This document shows positions 25,872-35,328 of a stretch of DNA of 64,000 bases, in pieces (the stretch's first letter is position 1; each line of letters starts with the position of its first letter). Below the pieces are notes generated by a model. The model was not told the origin of the DNA. It did not search any database and worked only from the letters and a program-made list of their open reading frames with translations. The translations under genes were made by a program, and so were the position numbers. Source of the stretch: Roseateles subflavus (GTDB taxonomy: Bacteria; Pseudomonadota; Gammaproteobacteria; Burkholderiales; Burkholderiaceae_C); the NCBI RefSeq assembly GCF_030285365.1, contig NZ_JASVDS010000003.1, positions 558,001-622,000 on the forward strand. The letters are read 5' to 3'.

Positions 25872-26722
25872 GGCGCTCCCTGCTGCGGGCCTGCGCCCTG
25901 ATCCTCGCGACCTCCGCCCCCGCCGTCGCGCTGGCGCAGGCGCCCGTCCCGGGGGCCGGCACCCCGGCTTCCGCAGCGTCGGCCACCGCCTCCGCGCCGG
26001 AGTACCGGCTCGCGGCAGGCGATGCCATCCGCATCAACGTCTACCAGAACCCGGACCTCACGCTCGAGACCCGCGTCTCCGAGAGCGGCTCGCTGTCCTA
26101 TCCGCTGCTGGGGAGCGTCAAGCTCGGTGGTCTGAGCCTGAGCCAGGCCGAGCAGCTGATCGCCGACGGCCTGCGCAATGGCAACTTCGTCAAGCAGCCC
26201 ACCGTGACCATCGTGGTGCTGCAGGTGCGCGGCAACCAGGCCAGCGTGCTGGGCATGGTCAACCGCCCGGGGCGCTACCCGCTCGAGATGGGCGACACCC
26301 GGCTGTCCGACCTGCTGGCGGCGGCCGGCGGCGTGGCGCTGGCGGGCTCCGACCTCATCGTGCTGAGCGGCCGTCGACAGGGCAAGCCCTACCGCCTGGA
26401 GATCGACCTGCCGAGCCTGTTCGCGACGCAGGGCCGAGAGCAGGACGTGATCGTGCAGAACGGCGACGTGCTGTGGGTCGACCGTGCGCCCATGGTCTAC
26501 ATCTACGGCGAGGTCAACCGGCCCGGCTCGATGCGCCTGGAGCGCGGCATGACGCTGATGCAGCTGCTGGCGACCGGCGGCGGCACGACGCAGCGCGGCA
26601 CGCAGAAGGGCATCACCGTGCACCGCCGCCTGCCCGACGGCAAGATCCAGATCCTGCGCCCCGACATGGACGAGTCGATGAAGGAAGGCGATGTGGTCTA
26701 TGTGCGCGAGAGCCTGTTCTGA
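25868..26722 (+). CDS. epsE: Polysaccharide export protein EpsE (Wza family)
   Basis: This 284-residue protein has a signal peptide and the Poly_export domain (YRLAAGDAIRINVYQNPDLT at about residues 45-65), followed by two SLBB-type domains (SVLGMVNRPGRYPL near 134 and YIYGEVNRPGSMRL near 213). It forms the periplasmic/outer-membrane channel for the polysaccharide, like Wza, although no lipobox cysteine is apparent. It overlaps epsD by 4 bases and is followed by epsF after 9 bases. Confidence 0.92.
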   Translation: MRRSLLRACALILATSAPAVALAQAPVPGAGTPASAASATASAPEYRLAAGDAIRINVYQNPDLTLETRVSESGSLSYPLLGSVKLGGLSLSQAEQLIADGLRNGNFVKQPTVTIVVLQVRGNQASVLGMVNRPGRYPLEMGDTRLSDLLAAAGGVALAGSDLIVLSGRRQGKPYRLEIDLPSLFATQGREQDVIVQNGDVLWVDRAPMVYIYGEVNRPGSMRLERGMTLMQLLATGGGTTQRGTQKGITVHRRLPDGKIQILRPDMDESMKEGDVVYVRESLF

Positions 26723-26731
26723 GGACCGCCG

Positions 26732-28153
26732 GTGAACCTGTCGCAGCTGATCCCCATCCTCATCGCGCGCTGGCGCACCGCCGCCATCGTTTTCGCCGGC
26801 CTCCTGCTGGTGGTGGTGGTGGCCACGCTCGCCACGCCCCGGCGCTACACCGCGACGGCCTCGGTCGTGGCGGACGTCAAGCCCGACCCGGTCTCGGCGA
26901 TGCTCATGCAGAGCGCCGTGACGCCGGCCTACATCGCGACGCAGGTCGACGTGATCCGCAGTGAGCGCGTCGCCCAGCGCGTGGTGCGCAATTCCGGCCT
27001 GGCGGACGACCCCAGCGTCCGGGCCAAGTGGCTCGACGCCACCCGCGGCGAGGGCAAGATCGACAGCTGGCTCGCCGAGTCCCTGCGGCCGGGGCTCGAG
27101 GTCAAGCCGTCCGCGCAGTCCAGCATCATCGAGGTGTCGTACAAGGCGCCCGATCCGCGCATCGCGGCCAACATGGCCAATGCCTTCGTGCAGGCCTATA
27201 TCGAGGTCACGCTGGACCTCAAGGTGGATCCCGCACGCCAGTACCGCAGCTTCTTCGACACCCGCGCCAAGGAGGCGCGCGAGCGCCTGGAAGCTGCGCA
27301 GGCCAAGCTCTCCGCCTTCCAGAAGGAGAACGGCATCATCGCCACCGACGAGCGCCTGGACGTCGAGAACAGCCGCCTGAACGAGCTCTCCACCCAGCTG
27401 GTGACGCTGCAGGCGATTTCCGCCGAATCCACCAGCCGGCAGAACCAGGCCGTGAACTCGGGCGATCGCCTTCAGGAGGTGCTGGTCAACCCGGTGATCG
27501 GCGGCCTGAAGTCCGACCTCAGCCGGGCCGAGGCCAAGCTGCAGGAGCTCAACGCGCGCTACGGCGACAACCACCCGCAGGTGGTCGAGGCCCGCGCCAA
27601 CATCGGTGAGCTCAAGTCCCGCATCGAGACCGAGGTGAAGCGCGTGACCGGGGGCGTGGGCGTGGCCGCCTCCATCAACCGCCAGCGCGAGGCCGACGTG
27701 CGGGCCTCGCTGGAGGCGCAGCGCGGCAAGCTGCTGCGCCTCAAGGCCGTGCGCGACGAGGGCTCGGTGCTGCTGCGCGACGTCGAGAACGCCCAGCGGG
27801 CCTACGACGCCATCCAGACCCGGCTCACGCAGACCAATCTCGAGAGCCAGACCACGCTGTCCAACGTCAACATCCTGACGCAGGCGGAGGTGCCGCTGAA
27901 TCCGTCCTCGCCCAAGACCTACCTGAACCTGCTGATGGGCGTCTTCCTCGGCACGTTCGCAGGCCTCCTGGCCGCCGTGGCCCACGAGCTGCTGGACCGC
28001 CGCGTCCGCACGGCACAGGACATCGCCGCCTTCGCCGGGCTGCCGGTGCTGGTGGTGATCCCGGCCCGCGAGTCCGCGGGGCCGCGCCGCTGGTGGCGGC
28101 GCCGGGCCGGGCGCGGTCCGGCTGCAGGCCGCGCGACGGGAGTCTCGACATGA
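26732..28153 (+). CDS. epsF: Chain-length determinant protein EpsF (Wzz family)
   Basis: This 473-residue protein has a Wzz N-terminal domain with a first membrane segment near residues 18-38. A long periplasmic coiled coil follows at about 160-370. A second membrane segment lies near 400-420, after the family motif PLNPSSPKTYLN. It controls polymer length and couples the cytosolic kinase to the export channel. Translation starts at GTG. The last 30 residues are Arg-rich and cytosolic. Its stop overlaps the epsG start (ATGA). Confidence 0.9.
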   Translation: MNLSQLIPILIARWRTAAIVFAGLLLVVVVATLATPRRYTATASVVADVKPDPVSAMLMQSAVTPAYIATQVDVIRSERVAQRVVRNSGLADDPSVRAKWLDATRGEGKIDSWLAESLRPGLEVKPSAQSSIIEVSYKAPDPRIAANMANAFVQAYIEVTLDLKVDPARQYRSFFDTRAKEARERLEAAQAKLSAFQKENGIIATDERLDVENSRLNELSTQLVTLQAISAESTSRQNQAVNSGDRLQEVLVNPVIGGLKSDLSRAEAKLQELNARYGDNHPQVVEARANIGELKSRIETEVKRVTGGVGVAASINRQREADVRASLEAQRGKLLRLKAVRDEGSVLLRDVENAQRAYDAIQTRLTQTNLESQTTLSNVNILTQAEVPLNPSSPKTYLNLLMGVFLGTFAGLLAAVAHELLDRRVRTAQDIAAFAGLPVLVVIPARESAGPRRWWRRRAGRGPAAGRATGVST

Positions 28154-29031
28154 GCGACCTGAACATCACGTCCCCCGACGGCCCCGCCCGCGAGCCGTCC
28201 ATCGGCGCGCTGATCAGTCAGACGCGCAACCTCAGCGCCGAGCAGGTCGAGCAGGTGCTGGCCTACCAGCGAGCACATGGCCTTCGCTTCGGCGATGCCG
28301 CCGTGAAGCTGGGCTTCGCCAGCACCGACGACGTGCTGTTCGCGCTCGCCCAGCAGTTCCAGTACCCGCTGGCGCCCAGTGCCGGCCCGGCGCCCAGCCC
28401 CGAGCTGGTCAGCCTGAGCCAGCCCTTCGGCGTGCAGGCCGAGGCCTTCCGCGCGGCCCGCAGCCAGCTCCTGATGCGTCTGCAGCAGGAGGGCCGCGAG
28501 CGCCGCGCCCTGGCGGTGGTCAGCCCCGAGGTGGGCGATGGCAAGAGCTTCTTCTGCGCCAACCTCGCCGTGGCGCTGGCCCAGCTGGGCGGGCGCACGC
28601 TGCTGATCGACGCCGACCTGCGCGGCCCGCGCCAGCACGAGCTCTTCCACCTCGAAGGCGAGGGCGGCCGCACGGGCCTGGCCGACATCCTTTCGGGGCG
28701 CGCCGGGCAGGGCGTGATCCGGCAGGTCACGGGCGTGCCGAGCCTGTTCGTGCTGCCGGTGGGCACGCCGCCGCCGAACCCGCTGGAGCTCGTCGAGCGG
28801 CCCGCCTTCGGCCTGCTGCTGCGGGACCTGCTCGGGCGCTTTGACCACGTCCTGATCGACACCCCCGCCGCCGCCCTCGGCTCCGACGGCACCGTCATCG
28901 CCGCCCGCGCGGGCGCCGCCGTGGTGCTGGCGAGGCGCCACGCGTCGCGCCTGGCCTCGCTGCAGGCGCTGGTCGGGAGCTTTGACCACAGCCCGGCCGA
29001 GATCCTGGGCGTGATCCTCAACGAGCACTGA
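28150..29031 (+). CDS. epsG: Chain-length regulatory tyrosine kinase EpsG (BY-kinase)
   Basis: This 293-residue protein has a BY-kinase ATPase domain from about residue 97: Walker A PEVGDGKS (126-133), Walker A' LLIDADL (151-157) and HVLIDTPA. It partners EpsF to control polymerisation. Residues about 18-74 form an extra helical domain with the pattern RFGDAAVKLGFAS then LAQQF, resembling the MshEN/T2SSE N-domain, some members of which bind cyclic di-GMP. The usual Tyr-rich C-terminal tail is absent. The 4-base overlap with epsF suggests coupled translation. Confidence 0.9.
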   Translation: MSDLNITSPDGPAREPSIGALISQTRNLSAEQVEQVLAYQRAHGLRFGDAAVKLGFASTDDVLFALAQQFQYPLAPSAGPAPSPELVSLSQPFGVQAEAFRAARSQLLMRLQQEGRERRALAVVSPEVGDGKSFFCANLAVALAQLGGRTLLIDADLRGPRQHELFHLEGEGGRTGLADILSGRAGQGVIRQVTGVPSLFVLPVGTPPPNPLELVERPAFGLLLRDLLGRFDHVLIDTPAAALGSDGTVIAARAGAAVVLARRHASRLASLQALVGSFDHSPAEILGVILNEH

Positions 29032-29044
29032 GAGGCGACGGCAC

Positions 29045-29947
29045 GTGAGCCCGGCCGACGCCGCCTCCCGCAGCGCCCGGCATGCCCCGGTGCTGCCGCC
29101 GCCCGGCGCGCGCGCGACGCTCGCCTGGCTGGCGCTGGGCTGGCTGCTGCTGTTCGGCCTGAGCTACCGGGACCTGATGCGCGGCCTCTGGGCCAGTGAC
29201 GAGCAGGGCCACGCGCCCATGATCCTCGCGGTGGGCCTGTGGCTGCTGGCGAGCCGACTGCGGGCGCTGCCCCCCGTCGGCGATGCCCGCGGCTCGGCCG
29301 GCTCGCGCTGGGGCCTGCTGCCGCTGCTGCTCGGGCTGGCCGCCTTCGTCCTGGGGCGCTCCCAGGCGATCTGGACGCTGGAGATCGGCGCCCAGGTGCT
29401 GGTGCTGGCCGGCCTCGTGCTCGCGTTCCTCGGCTGGCGCGGTCTGCGGGCGGCCGCCTTTCCGCTGGGCTTCCTGCTCTTCATGATTCCCTGGCCCGGT
29501 GACTGGACGCTGGCGCTCACCACGCCGCTGAAGATCGCCGTCTCCGGCGTCGCCAGCCAGCTGCTGTACTGGGTCGGCTATCCCGTCGGGCAATCGGGGG
29601 TTGTCCTCACCGTGGGCCCCTACCAGCTGCTGGTGGCGGACGCCTGCGCCGGCCTGAACTCGCTCTTCACGCTCGAGGCGCTGGGCCTGCTCTACATGCA
29701 CGTCGTGAAGCACACGGCCGTCTGGCGCAATGCCGTGCTGGCGCTGCTGGTCGTGCCCATCTCCTTCGCGGCCAATGTGCTGCGGGTGCTGGTGCTGGTG
29801 CTCGTCACCTACCACTTTGGTGACGCGGCCGGGCAGGGCTTCATCCACGGCTTTGCCGGCCTGCTGCTGATGCTGGCGGCGCTGCTGCTGATCATGACCG
29901 CGGACGGCCTGCTGGGGCGCCTCGGACGCTGGCGGGGCTGGCCATGA
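29045..29947 (+). CDS. xrtB: Exosortase B
   Basis: This 300-residue integral membrane protein has about eight membrane segments. The exosortase catalytic residues are present: C201 in VADACAGLNSLFTLEA, R247 in FAANVLRVL and H268 in GFIHGFAG. Exosortases cleave and process PEP-CTERM-type tails at the inner membrane, and the B type is always linked to eps genes such as these. Translation starts at GTG. It overlaps epsI by 4 bases. No PEP-CTERM protein is encoded inside the locus; the truncated surface protein at the left edge is a candidate client. Confidence 0.93.
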   Translation: MSPADAASRSARHAPVLPPPGARATLAWLALGWLLLFGLSYRDLMRGLWASDEQGHAPMILAVGLWLLASRLRALPPVGDARGSAGSRWGLLPLLLGLAAFVLGRSQAIWTLEIGAQVLVLAGLVLAFLGWRGLRAAAFPLGFLLFMIPWPGDWTLALTTPLKIAVSGVASQLLYWVGYPVGQSGVVLTVGPYQLLVADACAGLNSLFTLEALGLLYMHVVKHTAVWRNAVLALLVVPISFAANVLRVLVLVLVTYHFGDAAGQGFIHGFAGLLLMLAALLLIMTADGLLGRLGRWRGWP

Positions 29948-30630
29948 ACGCGCAGCGCCGGGCCCTGCTGGTGGCCGCCGCGATGGGCGGGACGGCCGTG
30001 CTCGCCGAGCAGGCGCGGCCGCGCCGCTTCCTGGCCGACGAGGAACCCCGCGTGCCGCTCGCCCAGCTGGTGCCCACCCGCTTCGGGGCCTGGCAGCTGG
30101 ATCCGTCCATCGTGCCCCTGGTGCCCAATCCCCAGCAGCAGCAGGTCCTGGCCGAGACCTACGACGAGGTGCTGGCGCTGAGCTTCCGCAATCCGCAGCG
30201 CGAGCTCGTCATGCTGAGCCTGGCCTACGGGCGCAACCAGCACAAGGGCATGATGATCCACCGCCCGGAGATCTGTTACCCGGCCCAGGGCTTCCGCCTG
30301 GAGCAGGACGTCTTCGATGCGACCGTGCCGCTGGCCGGCGGGCCGCTGCCGCTCAAGCGCCTCGTGGCAAGCCAGGGGCGCCGGCACGAGCCCATCAGCT
30401 ACTGGGTCGTCGTGGGCGACGAGCTGACCTCCTTCGGCTACCCGCACCGCTGGGCCGCCCTGCGCTACGGCCTGCGCGGCCTCATCCCCGACGGCGTGCT
30501 CGTGCGCGTGTCCTCGCTCAGCGCGGACAATGCCCAGGGCTTCGCGCTGCACGCCGGCTTCATCCGCGACTGGGCCCAGGCCCTGGACCCCGCGGCGCGG
30601 CGTCGCCTGCTGGGGCGCGGCCATGGCTGA
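29944..30630 (+). CDS. epsI: Exosortase-associated protein EpsI, B type
   Basis: This 228-residue protein has a single N-terminal hydrophobic segment and the EpsI motifs, including LAYGRNQHKGMMIHRPEICY (with the conserved HRPExCY) near residue 95. The rest of the domain, such as SYWVVVGDELTSF near 152, also fits. EpsI always accompanies exosortase, fused or as a neighbour, and is thought to act in the periplasm on the exopolysaccharide or sorting step; its enzymatic role is not established. It overlaps xrtB by 4 bases and is 33 bases from gmd. Confidence 0.92.
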   Translation: MNAQRRALLVAAAMGGTAVLAEQARPRRFLADEEPRVPLAQLVPTRFGAWQLDPSIVPLVPNPQQQQVLAETYDEVLALSFRNPQRELVMLSLAYGRNQHKGMMIHRPEICYPAQGFRLEQDVFDATVPLAGGPLPLKRLVASQGRRHEPISYWVVVGDELTSFGYPHRWAALRYGLRGLIPDGVLVRVSSLSADNAQGFALHAGFIRDWAQALDPAARRRLLGRGHG

Positions 30631-30663
30631 ACCTTGTCCCACCTCCGCTTCGCAGGCACACAC

Positions 30664-31791
30664 ATGAGCATCAAGAAAGCGCTGATCACCGGCGTCACCG
30701 GCCAGGACGGGGCGTACCTGGCCGAGCTGCTGCTGGGCAAGGGCTACGAGGTGCACGGCATCAAGCGCCGGGCGTCGTCCTTCAACACGGACCGCATCGA
30801 CCACCTCTACCAGGACCCGCACGTCGACAACCAGCGCTTCATCCTGCACTACGGGGACCTGACGGACAGCAGCAACCTGATCTCCATCATCCAGCGCGTG
30901 CAGCCGGACGAGGTCTACAACCTGGCCGCGATGAGCCACGTGGCCGTGAGTTTCGAGATGCCCGAGTACACGGCCAATGCCGACGGTCTCGGGACGCTGC
31001 GCCTGCTGGAAGCCATCCGCATGCTCGGCCTGGAAACGAAGACGCGCTTCTACCAGGCGTCCACGTCCGAGCTCTATGGGCTGGTGCAGGAGACGCCGCA
31101 GCGCGAGCGCACGCCCTTCTACCCACGCAGCCCCTACGCCGTGGCCAAGCTCTACGCCTACTGGATCACCGTCAACTACCGCGAGGCCTACGGCCTGCAC
31201 GCGAGCAACGGCATCCTCTTCAACCATGAGAGCCCCGTCCGGGGCGAGACCTTCGTGACCCGCAAGATCACGCGGGCGCTGGCCCGCATCGCGCTGGGCC
31301 TGCAGGACTGCGTGTACCTCGGCAACCTCTCGGCGCAGCGTGACTGGGGCCATGCCCGCGACTACGTCGAGGCGATGTGGCGCATGCTGCAGCAGCCGCA
31401 GGGGGACGACTACGTCATCGCGACCGGCGTGCAGCACAGCGTGCGGGACTTCATCGCCCTGGCGGCCGCCGAGCTGGGCCTCACGCTGGCCTTCGAGGGC
31501 GAGGGGCTGGACGAGGTGGCGCGGGTGAGCGCCATCGCCGCCGTCGAGGGCCCGCCGCCGCGTTGCCGGGTGGGCGATGTGATCGTGCGGGTCGATCCGC
31601 GCTACTTCCGCCCGACGGAGGTCGAGACGCTGCTGGGCGATGCCAGCAAGGCCCGCGAACGCCTGGGGTGGGCACCGACCACGTCGATCGAGACCCTGGT
31701 GCGCGAGATGATGGCCGCCGACTACAGCGCGGCGCGGCGCGACGAGCTCGTCAAGAGCGCCGGCTTCCCGGCCTACGACGCGCACGAATGA
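30664..31791 (+). CDS. gmd: GDP-mannose 4,6-dehydratase
   Basis: This 375-residue extended SDR protein has the NADP site [20 protein letters not shown] and the catalytic STSELYG and [15 protein letters not shown] (Tyr and Lys). It converts GDP-D-mannose to GDP-4-keto-6-deoxymannose, the first step to GDP-L-fucose. The [15 protein letters not shown] segment is diagnostic of Gmd. The next gene, fcl, completes the pathway, and manC at 51409 supplies GDP-mannose. The ATG at 30664 gives the standard family start. Confidence 0.95.
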   Translation: MSIKKALITGVTGQDGAYLAELLLGKGYEVHGIKRRASSFNTDRIDHLYQDPHVDNQRFILHYGDLTDSSNLISIIQRVQPDEVYNLAAMSHVAVSFEMPEYTANADGLGTLRLLEAIRMLGLETKTRFYQASTSELYGLVQETPQRERTPFYPRSPYAVAKLYAYWITVNYREAYGLHASNGILFNHESPVRGETFVTRKITRALARIALGLQDCVYLGNLSAQRDWGHARDYVEAMWRMLQQPQGDDYVIATGVQHSVRDFIALAAAELGLTLAFEGEGLDEVARVSAIAAVEGPPPRCRVGDVIVRVDPRYFRPTEVETLLGDASKARERLGWAPTTSIETLVREMMAADYSAARRDELVKSAGFPAYDAHE

Positions 31792-31811
31792 TCCCCGCTC
31801 CGGAGGCCGCC

Positions 31812-32750
31812 ATGCACAGCATTCCCAGCGACGCCCGCATCTTCGTCACCGGCCATGGCGGCATGGTCGGCTCGGCCCTCGTGCGCCGGCTGCAGGCGCG
31901 CGGCTACACCCAGATCCTCACGCGCACCCGCGCGCAGCTCGATCTTCTCGACCAGGCGGCGGTGTACCGCTACCTCGTCGAGCACCGGCCGGACTACGTC
32001 TTCATCGCCGCGGCCAAGGTGGGCGGCATCCTCGCCAACGACACCGAGCGCGCCGACTTCCTCTTCCAGAACCTGCAGATCGAGCTGAACCTCATCCATG
32101 GCGCGCACCGCGCCGGCGTGCAGCGCCTGCAGTTCCTCGGCTCGAGCTGCATCTACCCGCGGGACTGCCCGCAGCCCATCCGCGAGGAGTACCTCCTCAC
32201 CGGCCCGCTGGAGCCCACGAACGAGCCCTATGCCATCGCCAAGATCGCGGGCGTGAAGCTCGCCGAGAGCTACAGCCGCCAGCACGGCCGGCAGTACATC
32301 AGCGTGATGCCGACGAATCTCTACGGCCCGGGCGACACCTACGACCTGGCCAGCAGCCACGTGCTGCCGGCGCTCATCCGCAAGGCCGACGAGGCCCGGG
32401 TGCGCGGTGACGAGCAGCTCGTGGTGTGGGGCTCGGGCACGCCGCGGCGCGAGTTCCTCTACGTCGACGACCTGGCGGAGGCCTGCGTGCTGCTGATGGA
32501 GCAGGGCTACGACGGTCCGCTGCTGAACATCGGCACCGGCACCGACGTGAGCATCCGCGAGCTGGCGGAGACGGTGATGCAGGTGGTGGGCTTCGAGGGG
32601 CGCATCGTCTTCGATGCCAGCAAGCCCGACGGCACCCCGCGCAAGCTGCTGGATGTGTCGCGGATCCAGGCGCTGGGCTGGTCGGCCAGCACCGGCCTGC
32701 GCGAGGGCATCGCCCGGGCCTGGGCGGATTTCCGCCGAGGGCAGGCATGA
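31812..32750 (+). CDS. fcl: GDP-L-fucose synthase
   Basis: This 312-residue SDR protein has the NADP motif TGHGGMVGSALVRRL, the catalytic FLGSSCIYPRDCPQPI serine region and YAIAKIAGVKL with the Tyr-Lys pair. These are characteristic of the bifunctional epimerase/reductase that turns GDP-4-keto-6-deoxymannose into GDP-L-fucose. GGAGG just before the ATG at 31812 decides that start over an ATG 24 bases upstream overlapping gmd. Its stop overlaps the acyltransferase start. Confidence 0.95.
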   Translation: MHSIPSDARIFVTGHGGMVGSALVRRLQARGYTQILTRTRAQLDLLDQAAVYRYLVEHRPDYVFIAAAKVGGILANDTERADFLFQNLQIELNLIHGAHRAGVQRLQFLGSSCIYPRDCPQPIREEYLLTGPLEPTNEPYAIAKIAGVKLAESYSRQHGRQYISVMPTNLYGPGDTYDLASSHVLPALIRKADEARVRGDEQLVVWGSGTPRREFLYVDDLAEACVLLMEQGYDGPLLNIGTGTDVSIRELAETVMQVVGFEGRIVFDASKPDGTPRKLLDVSRIQALGWSASTGLREGIARAWADFRRGQA

Positions 32751-33865
32751 GCGAGCGCCGCCCGGCCGCATCGGGCGGGCACTGGGGGGAGCTCGACACC
32801 CTCCGGTTCCTGTCCGCCTGCCTGGTGATGGCCTTCCACTACCTCGGGACGGACAGCCAGGGCTCGCGCTGGCATGGGCAGCATGGGGACGTCTACGGCT
32901 TCGCGGCCTGGGATGCCGTCTCCCGGCTGGGCGCCCTGGGCGTCGACCTGTTCTTCTTCATCAGCGGCCTCGTCATCGCCCACAGCGCCAACGGTGCCCG
33001 GCCCGCCGCCTTCGCAGCCTCGCGCTTCACGCGGCTGATGCCCACCTACTGGCTGGCGGTGCTGCTCACGGCGGGCGGCATCCTGTGGGCCGGCGAGGGG
33101 TACCGGTCCCTTGACGGCCTGCAGGTGCTGGCCAATCTGCTGTGCCTGCAGCGGGTGCTGGGCGTCGAGTTCGTCGACGGGGTGTACTGGTCGCTGCTGG
33201 TGGAGATGCGCTTCTACCTCCTCGTGATGCTGCTGCTGGTGTGCCGGCAGTTCCACCACTACCCGCGCTGGCTGGGCGTCTGGGCGGTCTTCGTGGGCCT
33301 GGACGCCGCCGGCGTGGCGCTGGGCCCGCTGCGGCAGGCGCTGGTGCTGTCGCAGGCCCCGTGGTTCATCCTGGGCGGCGCGGCCTGGCTTCAGACGCAG
33401 GGCCGCCGCCGCGAGGCCTGGCTGCTGTTCGCCGCCATGCTGTCGCTGATCGTCGCGCGGCAGTATGGCAAGTACGCCCAGCACGGCATGGCGGAGGGGG
33501 TCCTCGCCGCCCTGACCGTCAGCGGGATGGCGCTCCTGGTGATGGCCGTGCCCCTGGGCCGGCTGCCCTGGCTTCGCCTGCGCCACGGCGCCGCGCTGGC
33601 GGCGCTGACCTACCCCCTGTACCTGCTGCACGAGGACCTCGGCTTCGTGCTGATGCGCGAGCTGTGGCTGGGCAGCGCCGGGGCGACGGTGGCGGGCGTG
33701 GCCTGCGCCGCCCTCGGCCTGGCCTGGCTCGTGGTGAGGGCCTTCGAGCGGCCGCTGCTGCCGCCGCTGCGCCGGTGGCTCACGCAGCGCCTGGACCGCA
33801 TCGCCGCGCTGCGCCGCGCCGGCCCCGCGGTGGCGCCGCCGGACGGCCGATGGGTCCTGCCATGA
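32747..33865 (+). CDS. Acyltransferase family 3 (OafA-like) membrane protein
   Basis: This 372-residue protein has about ten membrane segments and opens with the Acyl_transf_3 pattern LDTLRFLSACLVMAFHYLG, where the histidine is the likely catalytic residue, followed by VDLFFFISGLVIAHS. Such proteins add acetyl or other acyl groups to sugars across the inner membrane. It is translationally coupled to fcl (4-base overlap) and to the flippase (4-base overlap), so it most likely decorates the exopolysaccharide repeat unit. Confidence 0.88.
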   Translation: MSERRPAASGGHWGELDTLRFLSACLVMAFHYLGTDSQGSRWHGQHGDVYGFAAWDAVSRLGALGVDLFFFISGLVIAHSANGARPAAFAASRFTRLMPTYWLAVLLTAGGILWAGEGYRSLDGLQVLANLLCLQRVLGVEFVDGVYWSLLVEMRFYLLVMLLLVCRQFHHYPRWLGVWAVFVGLDAAGVALGPLRQALVLSQAPWFILGGAAWLQTQGRRREAWLLFAAMLSLIVARQYGKYAQHGMAEGVLAALTVSGMALLVMAVPLGRLPWLRLRHGAALAALTYPLYLLHEDLGFVLMRELWLGSAGATVAGVACAALGLAWLVVRAFERPLLPPLRRWLTQRLDRIAALRRAGPAVAPPDGRWVLP

Positions 33866-35322
33866 GCAGCCGGGCGGGCGTGGTCCTCAGCGGCATGCGA
33901 TGGGGTGCCTTCGGCATGGCGGCCAGCGTCCTCGCCCAGATCGGCCTGATGGCCTGCCTCTCGCGCCTGCTCACGCCCGCGGACTTCGGCCTCATGGCCA
34001 TGGCGCTGATCGGCCTGCGCTTCCTGGACTACTTCGCGCAGATGGGCCTGGGCCCCGCGCTGGTCCAGCGCCCCGAGCTGTCCGGGCAGGACATCCGCCT
34101 GGGCCTGGGCCTGAGCCTGCTCGTGTCGGGCGTCTGCGTCGGCCTCACCTGGTTGCTGGCGCCGCTGGCCGCCCGCTTTTTCCTCCGCCCGGACCTGGCC
34201 GGGATTCTCGACGTGCTCGCCCTGAACTTCCTGCTGCAGGGCCTGTCGACCGTGGCGCTGGCCCTGCTGCGGCGCGGCTTGCAGTTCCGCGCGCTGGCCC
34301 TGATCGACCTGGCCGCCTATGTGATCGGCTACGGGGCGGTGGGCCTGGCCCTGGCCTGGGCCGGCGCCGGGGTCTGGGCCCTGGTGGGCGCCACGCTGGC
34401 GCAGAGCGGGCTCAGCCTGGTGCTGGCCTGCTCGGTCGCGCGCCATGACTGGCGTCCCAGCCTGCGCGGCGATGTACGCGGCCTGCTGGGCTACGGTGCA
34501 CCGCATTCGCTGGTCAGCTTCGTGGAGTTCCTCAGCTTCAATGTCGACACCACGCTCATCGGCCGCCTGCTGGGCGACGCGCCCCTGGGCACCTACAGTC
34601 GCGCCCGCCTGCTGACCAACCTGCCCACGGAGAAGGTGGCGGGCATCCTCGGGCGGGTGCTGTTCCCGCTGTTCAGCAGTGCGCAGGCCCAGCGGGAGCA
34701 GGTGGGCCAGGGCTTCCTGCTCGGGGTGCTGGGCATCGGCCTGGCCGGGGCCGCGCTGAGCCTCGGCATGGCCGCGGCGGCGGGCCCGCTCGTGGCCGTG
34801 ATGCTGGGCCCGCAGTGGCAGGACGCCGTGCCGCTCGTGGGCGCTCTGGCCCTGTGCGTGCCCTTTCTGTACATGTGCCATGTCGCCGGTGTCGTGTGCG
34901 ATGCCCTCGCGCTGCTGCGCCCCAAGCTGTTGCTGCAGGGAACGGCGCTCGTGCTGCTGATGGGCGCGGTCTGGCTGGCCCTGCCGCGGGGCATGACAGC
35001 GGTGGTGTGGGCGGTCCTGGCCGTCGAGGCGCTGCGCTGGCTCGCCTTTCTGGTGCTGCTGGTGCCGGTGCTCCAGCTGAGGTGGCGCGAGGTGGCGCGG
35101 GTGCACCTTGCTGTGGCAGGGATGGGCGGGCTCGTGTGGGGCGGCGTGCGGACGGCCCTCGCGTGGCAGGACGGGACGCCGGGGGCGGGCCTGGCCATCG
35201 CCGTGCTGGCGGGCGCGCTGTCCGGCCTGCTGGCGCTGGGCCTGGCCCGGCCCCTGCTGCGGCCGATCGCGGCCTACGGCCTGCTGCGCAGCCGGGTCCC
35301 GGCCCTGGCGCGCTGGTGGTGA
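33862..35322 (+). CDS. wzx: Oligosaccharide flippase (Wzx/polysaccharide synthase family)
   Basis: This 486-residue protein has about 12-14 membrane segments and the family opening GMRWGAFGMAASVLAQIG followed by LSRLLTPADFGLMAMALIG. The typical RARLLTNLPTEKVAG segment lies mid-protein. It should flip undecaprenyl-linked repeat units to the periplasm. The ATG at 33862 overlaps the acyltransferase stop; an ATG 12 bases upstream is possible. The gene symbol is functional shorthand, since sequence identity is low across this family. Confidence 0.85.
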   Translation: MSSRAGVVLSGMRWGAFGMAASVLAQIGLMACLSRLLTPADFGLMAMALIGLRFLDYFAQMGLGPALVQRPELSGQDIRLGLGLSLLVSGVCVGLTWLLAPLAARFFLRPDLAGILDVLALNFLLQGLSTVALALLRRGLQFRALALIDLAAYVIGYGAVGLALAWAGAGVWALVGATLAQSGLSLVLACSVARHDWRPSLRGDVRGLLGYGAPHSLVSFVEFLSFNVDTTLIGRLLGDAPLGTYSRARLLTNLPTEKVAGILGRVLFPLFSSAQAQREQVGQGFLLGVLGIGLAGAALSLGMAAAAGPLVAVMLGPQWQDAVPLVGALALCVPFLYMCHVAGVVCDALALLRPKLLLQGTALVLLMGAVWLALPRGMTAVVWAVLAVEALRWLAFLVLLVPVLQLRWREVARVHLAVAGMGGLVWGGVRTALAWQDGTPGAGLAIAVLAGALSGLLALGLARPLLRPIAAYGLLRSRVPALARWW

Positions 35323-35328
35323 GGGCGG

